Shown: one piece after another, positions 1 through 8,920 of the stretch
How positions within the stretch are numbered: the first letter of the stretch is position 1
How the letters are laid out: each line of letters begins with the position of its first letter
Source: Planctomycetota bacterium
Lineage (GTDB): Bacteria; Planctomycetota; UBA1135; GCA-002686595
Length of the DNA stretch: 64,000 nucleotides
Direction: 5' to 3'
NCBI GenBank assembly: GCA_002683825.1
Contig: NYUD01000031.1
Location: forward strand, 62,001 to 126,000
Program-made: the position numbers and the translations under genes
Notes under the pieces: model-generated
Seen by the model: the letters and a program-made list of their open reading frames with translations, nothing else
Told to the model about the DNA's origin: nothing
Database searches by the model: none

Positions 1-1
1 G

Positions 2-1270
2 CTACGGATCGTCTTCCATGTCGGTACGCGCGCCGACGGCTCGTTCGGAGCCAGCATGGTCAGCCCCGATCAGTCGCCCGCGTACGTCCCGGTCACCTCG
101 GTGTCCGTCGGCGAGGACGGCACCCTGAGTTTGGAAGTATCGACCATCAGCGCGCGCTACGAAGGCCGCCCGAACGCCGAATGCACACGGATCGAAGGAC
201 ACCTCCTCCAGGGAGGCGGGAAGTTCAAGCTGAACCTCGAGAAGATCGGAGGAGTCGCCGCTCCCGCGCGACCGCAGACCCCCACGCCGCCCTTCCTCTA
301 CCGCGAAGAGCAGGTGACCTACACCAACGAGGCGGCGGGCAACCGCCTGGCGGGTACGCTGACCCTGCCGCAGGAAAACGGACCGTTCCCGGCCGTGCTC
401 TTGATCTCCGGTTCGGGCCAGCAGGACCGCAACGAGGAGATCTTCGGGCACAAGCCCTTCCACGTCATCGCCGATCATCTCACGCGCAACGGGATCGCCG
501 TCCTGCGTGTGGACGACCGCGGCATCGGCGGCTCGACCGGCGACGTGCTCGAGGCCACCTCAGCGGACTTCGCCTCCGACGCCGAAGCCGGCGTCACATA
601 CTTGCGCACCCGAAACGACATTCGCGCCGGCGCCATCGGGTTGGTGGGGCACAGCGAGGGCGGCATGATCGGACCGATGGTCGCAGTGGAGCGGGACGAC
701 ATAGCTTTTCTCGTTCTGCTCGCCGGCGTCGGAATCCCGGGAGACGAACTGCTCTATCGACAAGCCGCTCTGCTCGCCCGCGCCGGCGGCGCGGGCGAAG
801 CTCTGGTGGCAGCCAACCGCAAGATGCAGGAAGAGCTCTTCCAACTCCTGCGCGAGGAGTTCGACCGCCGGAAGGTGCGCAACAAGTCCAAGGAGATCCT
901 CACGCGCCACCTCGGCGATACGGCCAACGCCCAGCTGCCGTCGGTTACGTCCGCCTGGTTCCAGTACTTCGTGAACTACGATCCCGCGCCCATCCTGGAG
1001 CAGGTCGCGTGCCCCGTACTGGCTCTCAACGGCTCCAAGGACCTGCAGGTGCCCGCCAGGGAAAACCTCGAGGCCATCGCCGCAGCGCTCGAGGCGGGCG
1101 GGAACAAGGACGTCGAAACAAAGGAGTACGCCGGACTGAACCACCTCTTCCAGCACTGCGAGAAGGGCACCGTGGGCGAGTACGCCACGATCGAGGAAAC
1201 CTTCGCACCCGAGGTACTGGAGGACATGGCGACATGGATTGAAAGACAGGCCTCACACCATGACCGATGA
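2..1270 (+). CDS. alpha/beta hydrolase, 5' end cut by window edge
   Basis: The frame is open from base 2, so the gene starts outside the window; the ATG at 56 is internal. The N-terminal part (ending in a SPDQ motif) is the lead-in domain common in secreted alpha/beta hydrolases annotated as esterase/acyl-hydrolase. It is followed by an oxyanion-hole segment (ISGSGQQDRNE), the nucleophile elbow GHSEGG with Ser at 653-655, the acid Asp in NGSKDLQVP (1040-1042) and the catalytic His in GLNHLF (1142-1144). The triad is therefore complete. The substrate cannot be told from sequence; members are usually carboxylesterases or peptidase-like hydrolases. There is no close same-strand partner: 169 bases separate it from the next gene. 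Confidence 0.9.
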   Translation, partial: LRIVFHVGTRADGSFGASMVSPDQSPAYVPVTSVSVGEDGTLSLEVSTISARYEGRPNAECTRIEGHLLQGGGKFKLNLEKIGGVAAPARPQTPTPPFLYREEQVTYTNEAAGNRLAGTLTLPQENGPFPAVLLISGSGQQDRNEEIFGHKPFHVIADHLTRNGIAVLRVDDRGIGGSTGDVLEATSADFASDAEAGVTYLRTRNDIRAGAIGLVGHSEGGMIGPMVAVERDDIAFLVLLAGVGIPGDELLYRQAALLARAGGAGEALVAANRKMQEELFQLLREEFDRRKVRNKSKEILTRHLGDTANAQLPSVTSAWFQYFVNYDPAPILEQVACPVLALNGSKDLQVPARENLEAIAAALEAGGNKDVETKEYAGLNHLFQHCEKGTVGEYATIEETFAPEVLEDMATWIERQASHHDR

Positions 1271-1439
1271 ACGCGAGCGATGCACGATAGGGGCCGCTGG
1301 ACAACGGCTTCCTGCTCGGACGTACCCGCTGCGCCGGCGCGCCAAGGCCTGGAATAACCGATTTGTAACGCTTGTCCGCGTCCCGGCGAGCCGATGATGG
1401 AGAGTCGGACCGTCCCCTCCGCCTCTCTTGATCCAGTAC

Positions 1440-1667
1440 ATGAATTTTTTCTACAGAAGCCGGATTCTGCTCGTGGCCGTCGCCGGCGCCTTCAGCTCCG
1501 CCTGCAACACGGTCGAGTTCTACGAAATGGGCGCCTTCACCCACCCCGTCATGGAGTGGAGGCAGGATCGAGCCAATACGCACTTGAAGCAGAAATGTGT
1601 CTATTCGACCGAAGGCTCGGCGGGCGGCATCGGGAGCAGTTCCGGCGGAGGCTGTGGGTGTTATTGA
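1440..1667 (+). CDS. DUF4266 small lipoprotein
   Basis: A 75-residue protein with an N-terminal hydrophobic segment ending in a lipobox-like FSSAC and a C-terminal Gly/Ser-rich tail ending GGGCGCY, the layout of DUF4266 proteins, which end in a Gly-rich CGC tail. A conserved His/Lys/Cys stretch (HLKQKCVYST) precedes the tail. I take the ATG at 1440; an in-frame TTG at 1428 is possible and neither has a clear Shine-Dalgarno. The stop overlaps the start of the DUF3570 gene, so the two are translationally coupled. The family's function is not established to my knowledge. It sits with DUF3570, TlpA and ApbE genes, which suggests a role in an extracytoplasmic redox assembly; that is inference. Confidence 0.85.
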   Translation: MNFFYRSRILLVAVAGAFSSACNTVEFYEMGAFTHPVMEWRQDRANTHLKQKCVYSTEGSAGGIGSSSGGGCGCY

Positions 1668-2866
1668 ACTCCAGCCTGTGGCTCGGAGCTCTCCTTCTTT
1701 GTCTTTCCCTGCCCGCCTTCGCCCGGCAAGAACTCCAAGGAGCGGACGGGACGATTCCTACAGGTTCCTTGTTACCTGAGATGGAGCCGGGGTCGAAGTC
1801 GGTGACCTTTCAGATCGGCTTCTACAACCAGCCCGATGGCCCGGGGGATGGCAACCCGTTTCTCGACGAAGCACTCACCGTCATCGAGCCGATTTTGATC
1901 TTCGACCACGACGTCTCGGAGGACTTCGGGTATTCGATCGATCTGAACTACGACTTCGTTTCCAGCGCTTCGATCGACCGGCTCAGCAATTTTCCAGAAC
2001 AGAGCGGAGCGAGTGCTGACAACTACATCGGCGTGGATTTCTCCTTCCGCCATCGTCAGGAGAACGACGATCTCTTCACGTGGCACGCAGGCTACAGCGT
2101 CGAGTACGACTACAACTCGTTCGGACTGGGCGCCAGCTACGCCTGGCAGCCGGATGGGAAGGACGCGATACTCACGCTGGGATTGGATACCTACTACGAC
2201 GACCTCTTGCTGATCAGCGGTGTCGATGGAACGGAATCGGGAAACGGCGAGCGCCTGTCCCTCACTGTCAATGCCGACTGGTATCAGATTCTCTCGCCCA
2301 CGTTGTACGGAGAGTTCGGAGCTTCCCTGGCTCACCAGGACGGCTTCCTCTCAACACCGTACAACTTCGTGGTGCTCGAGGGTGGAACAACGGCACCCGT
2401 ACCACCGCTCGACAACGGTGCGCTGGGAGAGCTGGTCGATGAAACGCTACCCGACAGTCGCACACGTCTGGCCCTCTACGGCCGCGTGCGCCGTCAGATG
2501 ACGAGCGGGCGCGCCTGGGAGCTCGGCGGCCGGCTCTACGGGGATAGCTGGGACATCTACAGCGTCAGCCTCGAGCCGGCCTACATCCACGCCCTCCTCC
2601 CGGAACTGCTCATGGAAGTGAGCTATCGCTTCTATACGCAAACGGCCGCCGAGGACTTCGAGGAGAATCTCTTTTTGGGGAACACGGAGGAGTTCCGAAC
2701 CCAGGATTCCGACCTGGGTGAGTTCAGCTCCCACACGGCGGGCCTCGCCCTCGAATGGCAGCGAAGCAAGACGAACACGCTGCGCGCGGGTATAAATTAT
2801 CAGCTTCGCAGCGACGGTCTCGATCACTTCTACGGTTACATCGGTTGGACCCGATCCGTTTTCTGA
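1658..2866 (+). CDS. DUF3570 outer-membrane beta-barrel protein
   Basis: A 402-residue protein with a signal peptide (LGALLLCLSLPAFA) and alternating aromatic/polar strands typical of an outer-membrane barrel, ending in aromatic F. The family call rests on the repeated strand motifs (YSIDLNYDFVSSASIDR, SYRFYTQTAAEDF) and the DUF4266 neighbour. The frame is open from 1394, but I choose GTG at 1658 because GGCGGAGG lies six bases upstream and the start overlaps the DUF4266 stop at 1665-1667. The barrel should be the outer-membrane component of the module; no ligand can be inferred. DUF3570 itself has no proven activity that I know of. Confidence 0.88.
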   Translation: MLLNSSLWLGALLLCLSLPAFARQELQGADGTIPTGSLLPEMEPGSKSVTFQIGFYNQPDGPGDGNPFLDEALTVIEPILIFDHDVSEDFGYSIDLNYDFVSSASIDRLSNFPEQSGASADNYIGVDFSFRHRQENDDLFTWHAGYSVEYDYNSFGLGASYAWQPDGKDAILTLGLDTYYDDLLLISGVDGTESGNGERLSLTVNADWYQILSPTLYGEFGASLAHQDGFLSTPYNFVVLEGGTTAPVPPLDNGALGELVDETLPDSRTRLALYGRVRRQMTSGRAWELGGRLYGDSWDIYSVSLEPAYIHALLPELLMEVSYRFYTQTAAEDFEENLFLGNTEEFRTQDSDLGEFSSHTAGLALEWQRSKTNTLRAGINYQLRSDGLDHFYGYIGWTRSVF

Positions 2867-2877
2867 AAGCCTCCGCA

Positions 2878-3378
2878 ATGAACTTCCCTTCTCTCTTCGC
2901 CGCAGGCGCGAGCCTCGCCTGTTTGGCTGCTTGCTCGAACATTCCCCCCACCGCGAACGTCAACCAGTCCTCCCCGACGACGAACGTCTCGTTGAGCCTC
3001 TCCGACCTCGAGGGGCGCCCCCTCGATCTAGAGAGCGATCAGGCCGCTGGGCGCAAGGTCGTTCTGGTCTTCTGGCAGACGTGGTGCGCGTCCTGTCGAC
3101 GCGAAGCACCGGAGCTGATCGAGGCTTTTCAAACCTATGGGGACCGAATGCGCTTTGTCGGCGTGATTTCCGGAGGCACGGATGTGGTCGATCCCGCTGA
3201 CATTCTCCAGACGGCCAAGGACTGGGGACTCCCCTATCCTCAGGTCCAGGACACCGACCTCCGGCTCACGCGAGCCTTCGGAATCGAGGGAACGCCCACG
3301 ATTCTCGTCCTGGGTCCGCAGGCCCGCGTTCTGTATCGAGGTGCCGGAATCCCGCCTGACTGGGAAGCGTTCCTTTAG
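2878..3378 (+). CDS. TlpA/ResA-like thioredoxin-fold lipoprotein
   Basis: A 166-residue lipoprotein (lipobox LAAC, Cys19) carrying a thioredoxin/redoxin fold. The redox motif is WCASC with cysteines at about residues 70 and 73, and the cis-proline is in EGTPTILV. It would act as a periplasmic thiol-disulfide oxidoreductase, tethered to a membrane. The start ATG at 2878 follows the DUF3570 stop by 11 bases, and ApbE begins 22 bases after its stop, so the four genes form one operon. The reductant (DsbD/CcdA type) is not encoded nearby. Family assignment is firm; the partner protein is inferred only from position. Confidence 0.9.
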   Translation: MNFPSLFAAGASLACLAACSNIPPTANVNQSSPTTNVSLSLSDLEGRPLDLESDQAAGRKVVLVFWQTWCASCRREAPELIEAFQTYGDRMRFVGVISGGTDVVDPADILQTAKDWGLPYPQVQDTDLRLTRAFGIEGTPTILVLGPQARVLYRGAGIPPDWEAFL

Positions 3379-3400
3379 CCCTGACGGGTCCGAACACCCC

Positions 3401-4384
3401 GTGACTCTCCTCCTCATTCTGGGGCTCATCGCCCCGGTTCAGGATGCCGGACTCCAGCTGCGCGAGCGCAACCTCGCGGTGATGGGAACCGAGCTGGAGC
3501 TGAAAGTCCTCGGCGAAGACCCTGCGAAACTGGAGATCGCCCTCGACGCGGCCACCGCCGAGATCCGGCGCGTGGAAGACGTCATGACCGATTGGCGACC
3601 TTCCCCATTGACGCGGCTGAACGAAATGGCCGGGGCCGGCCCGATCGTGGTCGAACCCGAGCTCGCCCAACTCATTCAGCGAGGACTCGAGATCGGTTAT
3701 CTGACCGAGGGCGCTTTCGACATCAGCTATGCGGGCGCGGGGGTTCTGTGGGACTTCAAGAGAACGCCTCCCCAGATACCGTCCGCCGAGGCGATCGAGG
3801 CTTCTCTTTCCCACGTCGATTATCGTCGCGTACGTGTCGACCTTGAAGAGAACAGCGTACTGCTCCCCGAAGGGATGCGACTTGGGCTAGGAGGCATCGC
3901 GAAGGGCTATGGTGTTGATCGCACCATGGCGATTCTGCTCGAACACGGGATCGAACACGGAATGGTCTCGGCGGGAGGAGACCTGAAAGTCCTCGGGCGT
4001 AAGTTCGGCGAACTATGGCAGATCGCGATCCGTCACCCACGCGACCGAGAGCGGGTGCTGGCCGTTCTCCCGGTCTCCAACACCTGCGTCATGACCTCCG
4101 GCGATTACGAGCGCTTCTTCATCCACGACGGGGTGCGCTACCACCATATCCTGGACCCGCGAACCGGGCGTCCGGCCACGGGGTGCATGAGCGCCACGGT
4201 GGTAGCTCAGAATGCCGCCTATGCGGACTCGCTCGCCACGGCCCTGTGCGTCCTCGGCCCCGAGGAAGGCATCGCTCTCGTCGACAGCCTGCGCGGGGTC
4301 GAGGCCCTGGTCGTGGGGCTCAATGGGAAGCCGCTGGTCTCGAACGGCCTACGTGGAGCAGAAAAGCCGAGCAAGAAGGACTGA
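3401..4384 (+). CDS. apbE: FAD:protein FMN transferase ApbE
   Basis: A 327-residue ApbE-family protein. Visible signatures are AGGDLKVLG, HHILDPRTGRPATG and the metal-binding ADSLATAL near the C-terminus, plus LGGIAKGYGVD in the middle. ApbE moves FMN from FAD onto a Thr/Ser of a target protein outside the cytoplasm, using Mg2+. The frame runs upstream into the thioredoxin gene, but GTG at 3401 gives a short N-terminal hydrophobic segment (LLLILGLIAPVQ) consistent with export, so I choose it; no strong Shine-Dalgarno decides. No D-x-x-(S/T)-(G/A)-A-T acceptor motif is obvious in the three genes before it, so its target in this cluster is unknown. Confidence 0.92.
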   Translation: MTLLLILGLIAPVQDAGLQLRERNLAVMGTELELKVLGEDPAKLEIALDAATAEIRRVEDVMTDWRPSPLTRLNEMAGAGPIVVEPELAQLIQRGLEIGYLTEGAFDISYAGAGVLWDFKRTPPQIPSAEAIEASLSHVDYRRVRVDLEENSVLLPEGMRLGLGGIAKGYGVDRTMAILLEHGIEHGMVSAGGDLKVLGRKFGELWQIAIRHPRDRERVLAVLPVSNTCVMTSGDYERFFIHDGVRYHHILDPRTGRPATGCMSATVVAQNAAYADSLATALCVLGPEEGIALVDSLRGVEALVVGLNGKPLVSNGLRGAEKPSKKD

Positions 4385-4455
4385 GATCCGTGAATCCCTG
4401 AAGTTACTATTTCCCGTCCCTCCTGGGAATTCCTTCCCACAGGATAGGTTCTTGC

Positions 4456-5172
4456 ATGAGTCACTCTTCCCCGCCGACCCAGATGAGGTTGCTCGTAGTC
4501 GACGATGATCCCAAGTTTCGCGGCTTCATGCTGGAAGGCCTGAAGGAACACGGGTTTTCATGCACGGTCGTTTCGGACGTGCCCCAGGCGGAGGGCGTGA
4601 TCTCCAGGGGCGAAGAATACGATCTGATCCTGCTCGACGTGATGATGCCCAAGCAGCTGGGCTGGGAGTTCCTCGAGTGGTTGCGCAGCGGGGGAAACCG
4701 CACCCCGGTCATCTTCGTCACCGCACGTCACGCGGTTGACGAGCGGGTCAAGGGACTCAAGCTAGGCGCGGATGACTACATCGTCAAACCCTTCGAGTTT
4801 TCCGAACTGCTGGCGCGGCTCGAGGCCGTTTCGAGGCGCCATCGGGACAACGCCAAGCTCGAAATCGCCGACCTTGTGATCGACTTTGAACGACGTTTGG
4901 TCGAGCGCTCCGGACGGCGGATCGAGATGAGCCCGCGGGAATACGACCTCTTGCTGGCGCTGGTCAAGGCACGGGGCAAGGTCATCGGTCGGGATGAGCT
5001 TCTGCGCAAGGTATGGGATATCGACTTTGATCCCGGAACGAATGTGGTCAATGTGCAGGTCGCGAGGCTTCGTCGAAAGATCGACCTTCCGGGTCATACC
5101 GCGCTCATCCATACCGTCGTAGGTAAGGGCTACGTCTTTAGCGAGAACCCCGTCGAAGAATCAACCCGATGA
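4456..5172 (+). CDS. OmpR/PhoB-family response regulator
   Basis: A 238-residue two-domain regulator. The receiver domain has the acidic pair Asp16/Asp17, phosphoacceptor Asp61 (LILLDVMMP), Thr89 (FVTAR) and Lys111 (IVKPF). The C-terminal winged-helix domain (from about residue 130) has the expected MSPREYDLLLAL, VARLRRKID and IHTVVGKGYVF elements. It lacks a neighbouring histidine kinase, so it is an orphan here; the kinase must lie elsewhere. It follows apbE by 71 bases on the same strand and could be co-transcribed with it, but the gap leaves room for its own promoter. Confidence 0.93.
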   Translation: MSHSSPPTQMRLLVVDDDPKFRGFMLEGLKEHGFSCTVVSDVPQAEGVISRGEEYDLILLDVMMPKQLGWEFLEWLRSGGNRTPVIFVTARHAVDERVKGLKLGADDYIVKPFEFSELLARLEAVSRRHRDNAKLEIADLVIDFERRLVERSGRRIEMSPREYDLLLALVKARGKVIGRDELLRKVWDIDFDPGTNVVNVQVARLRRKIDLPGHTALIHTVVGKGYVFSENPVEESTR

Positions 5173-5234
5173 TCCGTCGCTGATGAAGGGGTCGCCAAGG
5201 AAGTGCGCTCGGTGCCAGACCTGACGACGGACGG

Positions 5235-6599
5235 CTAGCCAGGCGCCTCCGGTTTCGGCTTCGCGTTCCAGATTCTGAGGGACAAGAATAACCCGATCAC
5301 GGCGACCGGTAGCGTGATCAGAAGCCAGATGCGCCAGTTCGCAGGGTCCACCTGCTCCGGCCCCTCGGGCAAGACCTTGCCCATGATCAGGCTCTGCATT
5401 CCGAAACCCAGGTACACCATGCCGTCTATGAGCCCGACCGCCACGCCGGCGTTCTTGCTACCCCCAAAATCCATGCTGGCCGTGCCCGAGAGCATGCCGT
5501 GTACGCCGATGACGCTCAGGATGCAAAGGATCAGGATGAGCACCGATTGCGAGACCCCGATGAACGCCGCCGTCCCGGCCAGGGTCAGGACACAAAGCGC
5601 GTAAAGGATGACCGCGGATGGGCCGCGGCGCGACTGGAACACGCGGTCGGAAATCGTCCCGGCAAAAACACCGCCCAGGATGCCCGCCGCACAGAGCAGT
5701 ACACCCCAGTGCGCCGTCGCGAAGCTCTGGCCGGTCTCATGGGCGAAGACGTAGCCCCACTTCATCACACTGCCACGGATGAATCCGCTACACATCTCGA
5801 TGAGCGCGATGGTCACGATCACGGGGTTGGACAGCATCTTGGCGATGACACTGAAAACGCTCAGTCGCGGTCCGTCATCGCCTGAGGAAGCGTCGCCGGT
5901 GTCGAAATCCTTGTGTCCAGCCTGACTGGGAAGATCGAAGACCAGGAAGTAGTCCAGGGTCGCAAAACCGATCAGGATGATCGCAGGAATGAAGAACACC
6001 CACTGGACGGGCAGGTGGGTGACGATCGGTGTGCCCCAGTCGTAGGCGAAGTAGAGGCCCAGCGAGATCAGAATGCCGAAAATTCCGCCGAACACACCTC
6101 GCTCGCGCACATGAAACCAACTCGCGTTGACCTTGACGATGGCCACGGCGCCGAAACTCTGAAAGTACATGTTGAGCGGGTAAAGAAACTTGTACGCGGG
6201 GACGAGTTTCAGACCGGTGTCGACGTGGAGCACGATCCCCATTGCGAGGTTGGCAATGGCCGCGCCGATGGCCGCGGCAAGGATGGTCTTTCGCCCACCA
6301 AAGCGATCCGCGATCGGGCCGTTTATCAGAAACGCGATCGCATAGGTGGTCGTTCCGAAGAACGTGATCGTCCCCAACTCTTCCTTGGTCATGATGCCCG
6401 TGACCTTGGCGACGTTGATGTTGTAGCGCCCCATGTAAAGGAACGCGTACGTCAGCCCGAGTGGGAGCCAGTTGAGGATGCGCCGTCGTCGATAGGCGTC
6501 GGTGTGACCGAGGTCGATTCTCGGGAGTCGCCGGATCACGAAGGTGACCACGACGAGTAGACCTAGAATGGGGAGAAACTGCTGAACGGCGTCGGGCAA
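5235..6599 (-). CDS. MFS transporter, organophosphate:phosphate antiporter type
   Basis: A 454-residue carrier with about 12 membrane spans. The first helix region carries YMGRYNINVAK, the signature region of the OPA family (GlpT/UhpT/UhpC), and an MFS loop motif follows (GPIADRFGGRKTIL). OPA members exchange sugar phosphates or glycerol 3-phosphate for phosphate; which substrate applies here is not visible. The start is a TTG at 6599 preceded by GAGAGG at good spacing. It is convergent with the response regulator and has no operon partner. Confidence 0.88.
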   Translation of the reverse strand: MPDAVQQFLPILGLLVVVTFVIRRLPRIDLGHTDAYRRRRILNWLPLGLTYAFLYMGRYNINVAKVTGIMTKEELGTITFFGTTTYAIAFLINGPIADRFGGRKTILAAAIGAAIANLAMGIVLHVDTGLKLVPAYKFLYPLNMYFQSFGAVAIVKVNASWFHVRERGVFGGIFGILISLGLYFAYDWGTPIVTHLPVQWVFFIPAIILIGFATLDYFLVFDLPSQAGHKDFDTGDASSGDDGPRLSVFSVIAKMLSNPVIVTIALIEMCSGFIRGSVMKWGYVFAHETGQSFATAHWGVLLCAAGILGGVFAGTISDRVFQSRRGPSAVILYALCVLTLAGTAAFIGVSQSVLILILCILSVIGVHGMLSGTASMDFGGSKNAGVAVGLIDGMVYLGFGMQSLIMGKVLPEGPEQVDPANWRIWLLITLPVAVIGLFLSLRIWNAKPKPEAPG

Positions 6600-7129
6600 A
6601 CGGGAGACCTCTCTATCTGCCCGACGGAATTGCGCCGGGGGAAAGGCAGCCTATCCGGAGGGGCGGTGCGGAACCAGAACGGCCACGATCGGGGGGGTAC
6701 GGTGTCAGGACAATTCCCACCCGATCGGCCGAATCCGCCGACTTGTGTCCGGCACCGTATGGCCGTCAGCCGTCCGAGCATCCCGGGCACGCCCTCTTCG
6801 GGGAAGCTTTACGGATCGAACCACCGCAGGGCTGGAGGACCGGCACGGCACCACAACGGCCCCATGGAACTTCTGCCACGCAGAGTCTCTCGAGCGCCTC
6901 GACGATTTACCTACCCTGGACGTGAAGATCTTTCTGACCGTCCCTGTCCCTCCCGTTCCATGACGAGCCCGTCGAGGAGGGGCCGCTTTCCGGCACGACT
7001 CCGGTCACTCTCGACGAGGACATCCGAGTCGTGCGTGAAGACGAATTTTCATCGTGTATGCTTCCGGGGTGGGCCTCGGACCTCCTACGCAACTTCACAG
7101 TCATCGCGATTCATCGAAAGGACATCAAA
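6600..7129. other. intergenic region without a convincing gene
   Basis: The 530 bases between the MFS gene and the small lipoprotein diverge from both. Open frames here (for example on the plus strand from 6630) are Arg/Pro/Ser-rich with no domain, and look like GC-rich noise. The region holds one inverted-repeat element (6698-6759, listed separately) and must contain the promoters of the two flanking genes, but I cannot point to clear -35/-10 boxes. Confidence 0.6.
6698..6759. repeat. REP-like inverted repeat
   Basis: The left arm TACGGTGTCAGGACA (6698-6712) is an imperfect inverted copy of the right arm TGTCCGGCACCGTA (6746-6759), separated by 33 bases. The left arm follows a G-run, and a similar half-site (TACGGTGTCGCACC, 55666-55679, again after G-rich sequence) lies at the 3' end of the yciB-like gene. 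This is the look of a dispersed intergenic palindromic element. It could fold as a hairpin in RNA. Copy number in the genome is unknown from this window. Confidence 0.45.
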
Positions 7130-7651
7130 TTGCGCACGCTCTCTCTCATTCTTCTGATCCCCACGGTCCTGGCCTGCAAGGGGCCCGACTATTCAGTCAA
7201 TGGCTACTACGGCGTGCGCTCACTGACCTCGGACCTGGACAACTTCGATAACCACGCGGTCTATGGGGCCGATGTCGTTCTGGCTCTCAAGACAAAATGG
7301 CTCGCGGTGGAAGCCGGTTTCCTGCATTCGGATGAGGACACGACGAGCGGCGTGACAACGCAACTGGACCTGAATGAGTACTTCGCTGGAATTCGCTTTC
7401 TACCCTGGAAGCTCGTCGTTGAGCCCTACGCCTCCGCAGGTATATCGCTCGTGAACGGAGATTTCGGCGTGGCGGACGACACCAAGGCCGCAGCCTACAT
7501 ACGTCTGGGAGCGGCCTATCCGATCACGAGCCTCTTCAAGATCGGAATCGACGGGCGCGCCCTCCTGGGCTCTAACTTCGACACCGGGGCACTCACCGAC
7601 GAAAGCGCCGACTACTTCCAGCTGATGTTCTTCGTGGGTGCGGGGATCTAG
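7130..7651 (+). CDS. small lipoprotein with beta-barrel-like body
   Basis: A 173-residue protein with a lipoprotein signal peptide ending VLAC. The rest has amphipathic beta strands (WLAVEAGFLHSD, YFAGIRFLPWKLVVEPYASAG, YFQLMFFVGAGI) like small OmpW/OmpA-type barrels ending in GAGI. The frame extends upstream, but the TTG at 7130 has AAAGGA (7117-7122) at seven bases' spacing and gives a proper signal sequence, which decides the start. I do not recognise a named family. A lipid-anchored barrel is unusual, so the Cys may not be lipidated. Confidence 0.75.
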   Translation: MRTLSLILLIPTVLACKGPDYSVNGYYGVRSLTSDLDNFDNHAVYGADVVLALKTKWLAVEAGFLHSDEDTTSGVTTQLDLNEYFAGIRFLPWKLVVEPYASAGISLVNGDFGVADDTKAAAYIRLGAAYPITSLFKIGIDGRALLGSNFDTGALTDESADYFQLMFFVGAGI

Positions 7652-7902
7652 GCGGACCGCGCGCACCTATTGGCGGGCGCATTCAGACTCTAAAAGGGCG
7701 CCCGCTCGGGATGTCGCATGCTTTCGCACGGAATGAGAAAGGCGTCGATCAGAGCCGGTCTCCCTTCCACGAAATCGTGACCGAATGCCGAGCCGAAATG
7801 GAGGATGTCGACATGGCATCGGGGACTTGTCATCGGGCTGCCAGCTTATTGACGCCGTCCCCCTGGAACGGGCGCGTGGATTAGAGATATATCGGGGCCG
7901 TG

Positions 7903-8783
7903 ATGCTGGAAACAATCGAGGAGAACGCGAACCCCGTCGAGATGGCCGATGCCCTCGAACAAGGGCGTATCGTTCATTTTCGGCAGGCCCCATTTCCCCT
8001 GCCATCCGAGGCGGATCTCACCTTTCTGAGGACGGAGCTGCCAAGGCAGCTCAAACTGAAAAACGTGAGCTACCACCCCGAGGTCGATCTCGGGGGTGAC
8101 CGCGCATCCTTACCGAGCATGCGCAGAGGGTGCAGACCTTTCTCAACGAACACATCCCGACTCTGGCGCGGAACTGGACGGTCGGCACGACCAGTTTCCG
8201 CCCGCTTCAGGAGCGCGGTCGGGATCTGAAAGCGCACGCTTCCAACGAGCTGATTCACCTGGATGCCGGAGCTTATGGAGCGACCAACAGCGACCGCATC
8301 CTCAGGTTTTTCGTCAACGTCAACCAAAGCGAGGACCGAGTGTGGGTTTCCAAGGGGGCTTTGCCCGAGCTCTTGGCCAGGTTTGGCCGGAAAGCGGGTA
8401 TCGCTCCCTCGAGACGATCCTCGAACTACCTACGCAAGGGTGTCGGCGACCACATTCACTCGGGGCTCCTACGTGGAATCACCCAGGCCGGCCGACCCCT
8501 GGCGCGGGTGCTGGACAGCTCTCCCTACGACCGTGCGATGCGCCGCTTCCACAATGACATGAAGGACACGGCTGAGTTCCGCGATAGCCGCGAGGGGTAT
8601 TAGGAATACCGATTCGCCCCCGGCTCGGCCTGGTCGGTGCTCACCGACATGGTCAGCCACGCCTGCCTTTCGGGACAGCACGCCCTTGTCAGCACGTTCC
8701 TGCTCCGCCTGAAGGATTGCCGATATCCGGATCTGGCACCGATTAACATCCTCAGGCGACACGCGCAGGGCGCTCTGGCTTGA
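7903..8783 (+). pseudogene. decayed Kdo hydroxylase (2OG-Fe(II) oxygenase-like)
   Basis: Three segments align end to end with Kdo 3-hydroxylase-family proteins. The first runs from MLETIEENANP to about base 8099. A frameshift follows there, and the frame resumes at RILTEHAQRVQTF. The second segment contains the metal-site-like LIHLDAGA, ILRFFVNVN and MRRFHNDMKD. An in-frame TAG at 8601-8603 ends it, but the same frame goes on with FAPGSAWSVLTDMVSHAC to a TGA at 8781-8783; this last part holds the distal His and the SGQ motif. Two independent lesions make a simple sequencing error unlikely. The family hydroxylates Kdo in lipid A-linked core oligosaccharide, so the ancestor presumably made Kdo-containing LPS. 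Confidence 0.85.
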
Positions 8784-8920
8784 TAGGGACAAAAACCCTT
8801 GAAGGAGGTGCGCTACGTGGCGGGCTTCGTGCGTAGAATTCCTGGTGCGCACGGACCCCTGCCGATAGCCCACCGCAAATCGTGGACGGGGGGCGATCGT
8901 AGGGGGCGCAAGTTCGAGAA

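Noticed and set aside
8601..8603. TAG in the Kdo hydroxylase remnant as a recoded (pyrrolysine) codon
   Set aside because: A frameshift upstream in the same gene shows decay, and no Pyl context exists. Pseudogene is simpler.
8900..8920. tRNA-like GTTCGA T-loop pattern
   Set aside because: No acceptor stem, anticodon arm or D-arm can be drawn around it. The similar motif near 21400 is inside a glycosyltransferase gene.
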